A stretch of DNA of 10,819 nt from Candidatus Krumholzibacteriia bacterium. GTDB taxonomy: Bacteria > Krumholzibacteriota > Krumholzibacteriia > Krumholzibacteriales > Krumholzibacteriaceae. The position numbers were made by a program, and so were the translations under genes. Position 1 is the first letter of the stretch. Each line of letters opens with the position of its first letter. Below the pieces are notes generated by a model, which was not told the origin of the DNA, made no database searches, and worked only from the letters and a program-made list of their open reading frames with translations. Below, piece by piece: positions 6,490-10,819 of the stretch. Location: the NCBI GenBank assembly GCA_026387805.1, contig JAPLKY010000447.1:1-10819 (forward strand), read 5' to 3'.

Positions 6490-8717
6490 TTCGATTTCCA
6501 CGCCCACTTGTTGACCGCGAGAGCGAATTCGTCCGGATTCGTCGAAATCTCCGTCACGATCTCGCTCCTGAATCCAAAGAGCCTGAGAAGCGACCGGCAC
6601 TGCTCGACGACGCGGCTCGCGGACGAGCGGCCGAATCCATAATGGCAATCCTCATCGGCGCACCCGCACACGAGCACCTTCCGGCTTCCGCGAAGAGCCG
6701 CCTCCATGATGAACCGCGGAGGCACCCGTCCCGCGCACATCGTCTCGATCACGAGGACGTCGCGCGGCAGATCGAGCCGCTCGGGACGCGCCCAGTGACA
6801 TACGAAGAGCACCTTCGCCCGCGACGAGGAGATTCCCTCGAGGCGCTTCATCACGCTCGCGTGGTCGAAGTTGCGCTGATCGATGGCGCCCGTGGGGCAG
6901 ACGGCCGCGCAGGAGCCGCACCCCTTGCAGGCGAGCTCGTCCACCCGCGCGACGAACCGCCCTCCCGGCCGCGCCTCGACCTGCACCGCCTTGTATCCGC
7001 AGAGATCGGCGCATCTGCCGCAGCCGACGCATAGAGTCTCGTCCACCTTGCAGATCGTCCGGATCGGGACCGCCTCCGCGCGCTCCGACCCGAGCTCGAG
7101 GATCACGCGATCCGGCGTGGACGACCAGAATTCCCTGCCCGCATGAACGTGTATCGCGCCATCCTCGCCGAGGCGCATCATGAAGTCCTTCTTCTCGCAA
7201 ATATCGACGCAGACCTCGCACTCGCCGCACGGCCCGCAGCGCAGGCAACGGCCGGCCTCGCGCCGGGCGGCCTGCGACGCATATCCTTTTTCCGTTTCGT
7301 TGAAATCCTTCATGCGTTTCGCGGCGGTCTCGAGAGGCATCGGCCCTCTCAGGTCCTTGACCCCGGCCGCCGCCTCGAGCGTATATTCCCGATGAGCGAT
7401 CCCGCCGTCGATCGTGAGATCGAGGGGCGATTCGATCGTCTCTCCGCTCAGGTAGTGATGAATCCGGTAAGCCGCTTTCTGCCCCGACGCTATCGCCTCG
7501 ACGACGCTCCGGGGGCCCGTCACGAGATCCCCCGCGGCGAACACGCCTTCCGCGCCGACCGCCGAGGTCGCCGGATCGATTGCGAGGGCGCCGGCCGGCG
7601 TCATCGAGAGGGCGAGAGCGGACGCGAAACCCTTCACGTCGATCGCGCGTCCGTACGCGTCGACGAAGATATCCGCCGTTCCCGTAAATTCGCTGCCGGT
7701 TATCTCGAGCGTATCGCGTCTGCCCGTCGCATCCGGCCTCCCCTCCTCGAGCTTTACGAAGGAGATTCCCGCGAGCTTTCTTCCTTTCGTCGCGACGCGC
7801 GCGGGACGCGCGAGAAACAGCGTCTTCACGCCTTCCTTTTCGGCCTGAACGAGATCCTCCGCGCGCACCGGCGCGAGTTCCCTGCTCCTTCCGATGACGA
7901 GGGTGACGCTCCTCGCGCCGAGCCGCACCGCCGTTCGCGAGCAATCGAGCGCCATCATGCCGTCGCCGGCGACAACGACCCGTTTGTCCTCGACCTCAAG
8001 GGCGGCGTACCGCAAGAAATCGATCGCGTGCGCGACTCCCATGATTCCCGGCGCTCCCCACTTCCATACGGGACGCCACGCGCCCGTGCCGAGAAGCAGC
8101 GCTCGGTAGCCGCGCCTCTTGAGCCTTTTCCAGGTGATGTCTTTTCCGAACTCCGTCCCGGCGACGAGCTCGATCCCGGCCTCCAGAATCGCTCGCGTCT
8201 CGCGGGCAACGACCGCGGGCGGGAGCCTGAAGGCGGGAATGAGATTCAGCATTCCCCCCGGCCGGTCTTTCGCTTCGAAGACCGTCACGGGATATCCCAG
8301 AAGCGCCAGCTCGCGCGCTGCCGCGAGCCCCGAAGGTCCCGCTCCGACAACGGCCACCTTTTCGGCCCGGTGCGCCCGAGCCGGAGCCGTCGGATTGATT
8401 CCGCGCTTCATCTCGAGATCGAAAACAAAACGTTTGAGCGCGCAGATCGCGATCGGCTCGTCGCGGTCCCCGCGCGTGCAGGCGGCCTCGCAGGGCCGCG
8501 GACAGATCCGCCCACAAACCCCGGGGAACGGATTCCGTTCGCGAATGAGGGCGAGCGCCTCGGCGAACCTGCCGTCCGAGATGAGCGACACGTATCCCCG
8601 CGCGTTGATGCGCGTCGGGCAGGCGAGCGTGCACGGAGAAGTCTCGAGCGGAGCGAGCTTCCAGGAGCGCGCATCCCGCGGACTGCGTATCGTGATTCTT
8701 CCGGCGTCCTTCTCCAT
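6486..8717 (-). CDS. GltD/NfnB-like flavoprotein fused to ferredoxin domains and a C-terminal MvhD/FlpD domain
   Basis: This 743-residue cytoplasmic protein carries four parts. (1) An N-terminal GltD-type Cys domain: C29-x3-C33-P, then C68-x3-C72-x3-C76-x3-C80. (2) A GltD/NfnB-like FAD/NAD(P) fold with GAGPSG at 125-130, PGGML at 153-157 and a second nucleotide site at about 250-258. (3) A Cys-rich stretch with C491, C494, C497, C500, C503 and C507, then two [4Fe-4S] ferredoxin motifs (C563/566/569/573 and C597/600/603/607). (4) An MvhD/FlpD-like domain from about 633 to the end, with MCAGRVPP (660-667) and VCGCADEDCHYGFG (683-696). In methanogens and acetogens MvhD hands electrons to HdrA; here it is covalently joined to a GltD-like flavoprotein. 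ATG 8717 lies one base after the previous stop (TAG-C-ATG). An in-frame start at 8840 would run 120 bp into the HoxU-like gene and is rejected. In the second nucleotide site, GDGMMALD replaces the usual GGGNVAMD, and IGRSRE replaces the usual YRRSRE. Confidence 0.92.
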   Translation of the reverse strand: MEKDAGRITIRSPRDARSWKLAPLETSPCTLACPTRINARGYVSLISDGRFAEALALIRERNPFPGVCGRICPRPCEAACTRGDRDEPIAICALKRFVFDLEMKRGINPTAPARAHRAEKVAVVGAGPSGLAAARELALLGYPVTVFEAKDRPGGMLNLIPAFRLPPAVVARETRAILEAGIELVAGTEFGKDITWKRLKRRGYRALLLGTGAWRPVWKWGAPGIMGVAHAIDFLRYAALEVEDKRVVVAGDGMMALDCSRTAVRLGARSVTLVIGRSRELAPVRAEDLVQAEKEGVKTLFLARPARVATKGRKLAGISFVKLEEGRPDATGRRDTLEITGSEFTGTADIFVDAYGRAIDVKGFASALALSMTPAGALAIDPATSAVGAEGVFAAGDLVTGPRSVVEAIASGQKAAYRIHHYLSGETIESPLDLTIDGGIAHREYTLEAAAGVKDLRGPMPLETAAKRMKDFNETEKGYASQAARREAGRCLRCGPCGECEVCVDICEKKDFMMRLGEDGAIHVHAGREFWSSTPDRVILELGSERAEAVPIRTICKVDETLCVGCGRCADLCGYKAVQVEARPGGRFVARVDELACKGCGSCAAVCPTGAIDQRNFDHASVMKRLEGISSSRAKVLFVCHWARPERLDLPRDVLVIETMCAGRVPPRFIMEAALRGSRKVLVCGCADEDCHYGFGRSSASRVVEQCRSLLRLFGFRSEIVTEISTNPDEFALAVNKWAWKSK

Positions 8718-8718
8718 G

Positions 8719-9465
8719 CTATGCGCGAGCCTTTCTTCGAGGCTGTTTCCTCGCGAGCATCGGATGCGTATGCGCTTCGGCGCGGAATTTCTGATCGATC
8801 TCGCAGCGGAAACACTCGTAATTGAGCGAGCATACGGCATCGCTCAGGAATCCCATGAGCGTGTACCGGCACGGATGCTCCCCGCCTTCCCTGCGAAGCT
8901 CGATCACTCGCTCGTATTCCATATCGATCGCATCGGTCGGACAGACGTACGCGCACGCGCCGCAGGCGATACAGCGGGAATGATCGATCCCGAACGGGGA
9001 TTCCACCTTCCGTCCGATGCCCCGCTGCGAGAAACCGATCGCGTTCGCCCCGACGATATCCGAGCACACGCGCACGCAAAGACCGCAGAGTATGCAGTCG
9101 TCGTCGAGCTTCGAGAATCGCGTCTTCGTTACGCCGTATCTCGCGGCGAGCTCCCGAACGTACGGCGAGCCGGGAGATCGCGCGAGGAGCAGCTCGAGGA
9201 GAAATCTCCGCAGCTTCCTGATCCGCGGCGTATCGGTTTCGACCTCGATCCCGTCCTTCACGGGATAGAGGCACGATGCGACGACGCGCGGCCGTTTCTT
9301 CCCTTGCTCCCGCACCTCGACGACGCAGAGCCTGCATGCGCCGTAGGGCTCGAGCGCGTCGTGCGCGCATACGGCGGGGACGTCGACTCCCGCCGCCCGC
9401 GCCGCCTCGAGCACCGTCGTCCCGACCTCGGCGGTCCGTTTCTTGCCGTTCAGAACGAACTTCAT
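8719..9465 (-). CDS. HoxU/NuoG-N-terminal-like iron-sulfur protein ([2Fe-2S] plus 2x[4Fe-4S])
   Basis: This 248-residue Fe-S protein matches the electron-relay subunit of soluble NAD-linked hydrogenases and formate dehydrogenases (HoxU/HndB-like, or the N-terminus of NuoG). An N-terminal [2Fe-2S] ferredoxin has C33-x10-C44-x2-C47-x17-C65, including the typical GACRLCVVEV run (43-52). A 2x[4Fe-4S] ferredoxin follows (C124/127/130/134 and C165/168/171/175-P). The His-Cys3 cluster motif that usually lies between these two parts is not apparent: the linker at about 85-120 lacks Cys and His. The C-terminus adds C199, C212, C218 and C221 in the context NYECFRCEIDQ, whose function I do not know. ATG 9465 overlaps the NuoE-like stop (ATGA) and has GGAG 8 nt upstream. 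It presumably passes electrons between the NuoEF-like pair and the GltD/MvhD fusion. Confidence 0.9.
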   Translation of the reverse strand: MKFVLNGKKRTAEVGTTVLEAARAAGVDVPAVCAHDALEPYGACRLCVVEVREQGKKRPRVVASCLYPVKDGIEVETDTPRIRKLRRFLLELLLARSPGSPYVRELAARYGVTKTRFSKLDDDCILCGLCVRVCSDIVGANAIGFSQRGIGRKVESPFGIDHSRCIACGACAYVCPTDAIDMEYERVIELRREGGEHPCRYTLMGFLSDAVCSLNYECFRCEIDQKFRAEAHTHPMLARKQPRRKARA

Positions 9466-10001
9466 TTGTATTTCTCCAGCGCCTTGCCGATCGTGAGATG
9501 ATCGAGCCTGCTCACGAGCTCCCCGTCGACCATCATGACGGGAGCCTGACCGCAGCAGCCGAGGCATCGCACGGTCTCGAACGAAAATCTCATATCGGGA
9601 GTCGTGCCTCCCGCGGCGACCTTGAGCTCGCGCTCGATCGCGTCCTTCACGCGCATGGCGCCCCTCACGTGGCACGCCGTTCCCGTGCAGAGCGATATCT
9701 CGTGCCTGCCGCGCGGCACGAGCCTGAATGCCTTGTAGAACGTCGCGATCGCGTAGAGCCTCGTGAGCGGCACGTCGATCTCGCGCGAGATGAAACGCAG
9801 CTCCGCCTCGGGAAGGTACTGGCACAGCGCCTGCAAATCCTGCAAGATCGCAATGATCTGGGACGCCATTCTCCCGTGCCGCTCGAGAATCCGCTGCACG
9901 GCGCGCTCGTCGGAGACCCCTCCGGACGAGGTTACCGCGCCCCCCGGCCGCCCGGGGAAGAGAGCCTCTCGTATCGTCCGCGTCGAACCCGTCCCGCTCA
10001 T
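9462..10001 (-). CDS. nuoE: NuoE-like [2Fe-2S] thioredoxin-fold subunit (24-kDa type, HndA-like)
   Basis: This 179-residue protein is of normal length for the 24-kDa subunit of NADH dehydrogenases and bifurcating hydrogenases. The thioredoxin-like [2Fe-2S] domain uses C105-x4-C110 (LCTGTACHVRGA) and C146-x3-C150 (CLGCCGQAPV). The preceding helical part, with LPEAELRFISREIDVPLTRL and then YAIATFYKAF, is diagnostic of the family. About 30 residues of Gly/Ser/Arg-rich N-terminus precede it. ATG 10001 overlaps the NuoF-like stop (ATGA) and has GAGG 10 nt upstream. It pairs with the NuoF-like subunit to form the NAD(H)-reactive unit. Without membrane Nuo genes in view, this is more likely a soluble HndA/HoxE-type paralogue than Complex I, so the symbol denotes the family only. 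Confidence 0.93.
   Translation of the reverse strand: MSGTGSTRTIREALFPGRPGGAVTSSGGVSDERAVQRILERHGRMASQIIAILQDLQALCQYLPEAELRFISREIDVPLTRLYAIATFYKAFRLVPRGRHEISLCTGTACHVRGAMRVKDAIERELKVAAGGTTPDMRFSFETVRCLGCCGQAPVMMVDGELVSRLDHLTIGKALEKYK
9474..9477 (-). promoter_or_regulatory. Shine-Dalgarno (GGAG) for the HoxU-like gene
   Basis: On the minus strand TGGAGA lies inside the last codons of the NuoE-like gene, with 8 nt between GGAG and ATG 9465. It fixes the start and excludes longer upstream readings of this frame. Confidence 0.65.
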
Positions 10002-10819
10002 CGCGCGATCGCCTCGAATCTGCACGCGTCGAAGCACGCGCCGCACCGTACGCATTTCGCTTCGTCGATCACGTGAATCTCTTTCGCCTTGCCCGCGATG
10101 CAGCTCGCCGGGCATACCTTGAAGCACGCGCGGCAGCCCGTGCAGCGCTCGGGGATGACCCTGAATCGGAGCAGCGGTTTGCAGACCCCCGCGGGGCACC
10201 GCTTCCGGCGTATATGCGCCTCGTACTCGTCCCTGAAGTAGCGGATCGTCGTGAGCACCGGATTCGGCGCCGAGCCGCCGAGCGCGCAGAGGGAGGTCGC
10301 CGCGATCCCTTCCGAGATCTCCTCGAGGAGCGCGATGTCCCCCTTCTTTCCCCGGCCCGCGACGACACGATCGAGAATATCGAGAAGCGCGCGCAGACCC
10401 TCTCTGCAGGGCAGGCACTTGCCGCACGATTCGTCCTTGAGGAAATCGATGAAATACCTCGCGACGTCCACCATGCAGGTATCCTCGTCCATCACGATCA
10501 TCCCGCCCGAGCCCATCATCGAGCCGGCGCCGGTCAGCGCGTCGAAATCCACGGGCAGATCGAGGAGCGATTCCGGAAGGCATCCGCCCGAAGGGCCGCC
10601 CGTCTGCACGGCCTTGAACTTCTTGCCCTTCGGCACGCCGCCGCCGATGTCGAAGATGATCTCCCGCAGCGTCGTACCCATGGGAACCTCGACAAGGCCG
10701 GTGTTCACGACCTTGCCGACGAGGGAGAATATCTTCGTCCCCTTGCTTCCGCCCCAGGGACTGCCGCTCACGTCGCCGGTACCGATCCTCGTATACCAGG
10801 CGGGGCCGCCGAGAACGAT
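9998..10819 (-). CDS. nuoF: NuoF-like NADH-binding subunit with C-terminal 2x[4Fe-4S] ferredoxin (HndC/HydB type), 5' part outside window
   Basis: The C-terminal 273 residues are visible, and the frame is open through 10819. The segment starts near the end of the FMN/NADH-binding domain. It continues through the SLBB-like part (SKGTKIFSLVGKVVNTGLVEVP) and TGGPSGG, and then the N3 [4Fe-4S] domain with ESCGKCLPCREG (C132/135/138 of the visible part) and the fourth ligand at SLCALGG (C178). After that comes a CPAGVC element and a ferredoxin domain with C226/229/232/236-P and C256/259/262/266. The added ferredoxin is typical of the NuoF-like subunits of soluble, often electron-bifurcating, hydrogenases and formate dehydrogenases, and is absent from standard Complex I NuoF. 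It is expected to bind FMN and NAD(H). The FMN-binding N-terminus and any extra N-terminal thioredoxin-like domain lie outside the window, as does the operon promoter. Confidence 0.93.
   Translation of the reverse strand: MVLGGPAWYTRIGTGDVSGSPWGGSKGTKIFSLVGKVVNTGLVEVPMGTTLREIIFDIGGGVPKGKKFKAVQTGGPSGGCLPESLLDLPVDFDALTGAGSMMGSGGMIVMDEDTCMVDVARYFIDFLKDESCGKCLPCREGLRALLDILDRVVAGRGKKGDIALLEEISEGIAATSLCALGGSAPNPVLTTIRYFRDEYEAHIRRKRCPAGVCKPLLRFRVIPERCTGCRACFKVCPASCIAGKAKEIHVIDEAKCVRCGACFDACRFEAIAR

Larger units (their letters stand above)
1517..10819 (-). other. Minus-strand redox operon of at least eight genes
   Basis: Eight genes run in the same direction with junctions, in transcription order, of ATGA overlap (9998-10001), ATGA overlap (9462-9465), TAG-C-ATG (8715-8721), ATGA overlap (6486-6489), TAATG overlap (5324-5328), ATGA overlap (3191-3194) and a 28-bp gap (1997-2024). 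No internal promoter or terminator space exists before the last gene. This indicates one polycistronic transcript and probable translational coupling, as expected for subunits of one complex. The promoter and possibly further subunits lie beyond 10819. Confidence 0.85.

Noticed and set aside
5299..6642. Plus-strand open frame (447 codons) opposite the HdrD-like gene
   Set aside because: It has an Arg-rich shadow composition, no recognisable motif, and the opposite strand encodes intact ferredoxin and CCG domains.
6490..6648. Upstream extension of the HdrD-like protein to an ATG at 6648
   Set aside because: It would overlap the MvhD-domain coding end by about 160 bp and adds an Arg-rich segment without motifs. 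ATG 6489 gives an ATGA junction like its neighbours.
3191..8717. Interpretation of the SoxA-like or GltD-like protein as HdrA
   Set aside because: The domain orders (Fer2_4 plus BFD in one, GltD-type N-terminal Cys domain in the other) do not match HdrA, whose usual N-terminal Cys cluster and insert domain are not seen.
7143..8825. Long plus-strand open frame (560 codons) opposite the GltD/MvhD-like gene
   Set aside because: It is Arg/Asp/Glu-rich with no domain motifs, and lies wholly antisense to a gene with clear cofactor motifs. In GC-rich DNA such antisense frames stay open by codon bias.
8718..8840. Upstream extension of the GltD-like protein to a start at 8840
   Set aside because: The extra 41 residues overlap the C-terminal coding region of the HoxU-like gene. 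ATG 8717 sits one base after that gene's stop.
9462..10819. Respiratory Complex I (nuo) operon
   Set aside because: NuoE- and NuoF-like genes are followed by a short HoxU-like protein and flavin/Fe-S subunits, with no membrane Nuo subunits in view. The ferredoxin tail on the NuoF-like subunit is typical of soluble enzymes.

Overview
The window comes from a GC-rich bacterium, with codon third positions dominated by G/C, and the gene set points to an anaerobic or microaerophilic lifestyle. Almost everything to the right of position 1517 is a single minus-strand operon of flavin and iron-sulfur electron-transfer proteins. I cannot assign a phylum. A deep anaerobic lineage (Acidobacteriota/Aminicenantes-like, Desulfobacterota-like or a candidate phylum) would fit, but this is only an impression.

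Layout. 1-525 (+) is the 3' end of a secreted-looking or surface-type protein with a Gly/Met/Pro-rich repeat tail. 581-1486 (+) is a CDF-family metal efflux transporter whose TM2 metal site reads HxxxH instead of HxxxD; a perfect TATAAT lies just upstream of its GTG start. The transporter converges on a minus-strand operon (10819 to 1517) that enters from beyond the right edge. In transcription order the operon holds: a NuoF-like NADH:flavin subunit with a C-terminal 2x[4Fe-4S] ferredoxin (5' end outside the window); a NuoE-like [2Fe-2S] subunit; a HoxU/NuoG-N-terminal-like Fe-S protein; a large fusion of a GltD/NfnB-like flavoprotein, ferredoxin domains and a C-terminal MvhD/FlpD domain; an HdrD/GlpC-like protein with two CCG domains; a SoxA-like multi-cofactor subunit ([2Fe-2S], FAD/NAD fold, 2x[4Fe-4S], BFD-like [2Fe-2S]); a SoxB/DAO-type FAD dehydrogenase; and a PaaI-family hotdog thioesterase. 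The first six of the seven gene junctions overlap by 1-4 nt or are separated by a single base. Only the thioesterase sits after a short 28-nt gap.

How the genes may work together (inference). The SoxB/SoxA-like pair looks like the substrate-oxidising end: an amine, imino acid or hydroxy acid dehydrogenase of the sarcosine oxidase/proline dehydrogenase type. The NuoF/NuoE/HoxU-like trio looks like the NAD(H) end. Between them lie an HdrBC-equivalent (the CCG protein) and an MvhD-equivalent fused to a GltD/NfnB-like flavoprotein instead of to HdrA. The whole reads as a soluble flavin-based electron-transfer, possibly bifurcating or confurcating, complex in which a GltD/NfnB-type flavoprotein replaces HdrA. 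I do not recognise this combination as a characterised enzyme, and it is the most interesting item in the window. The substrate cannot be deduced from the sequence.

No tRNA, rRNA, CRISPR array, insertion sequence or convincing terminator was seen.
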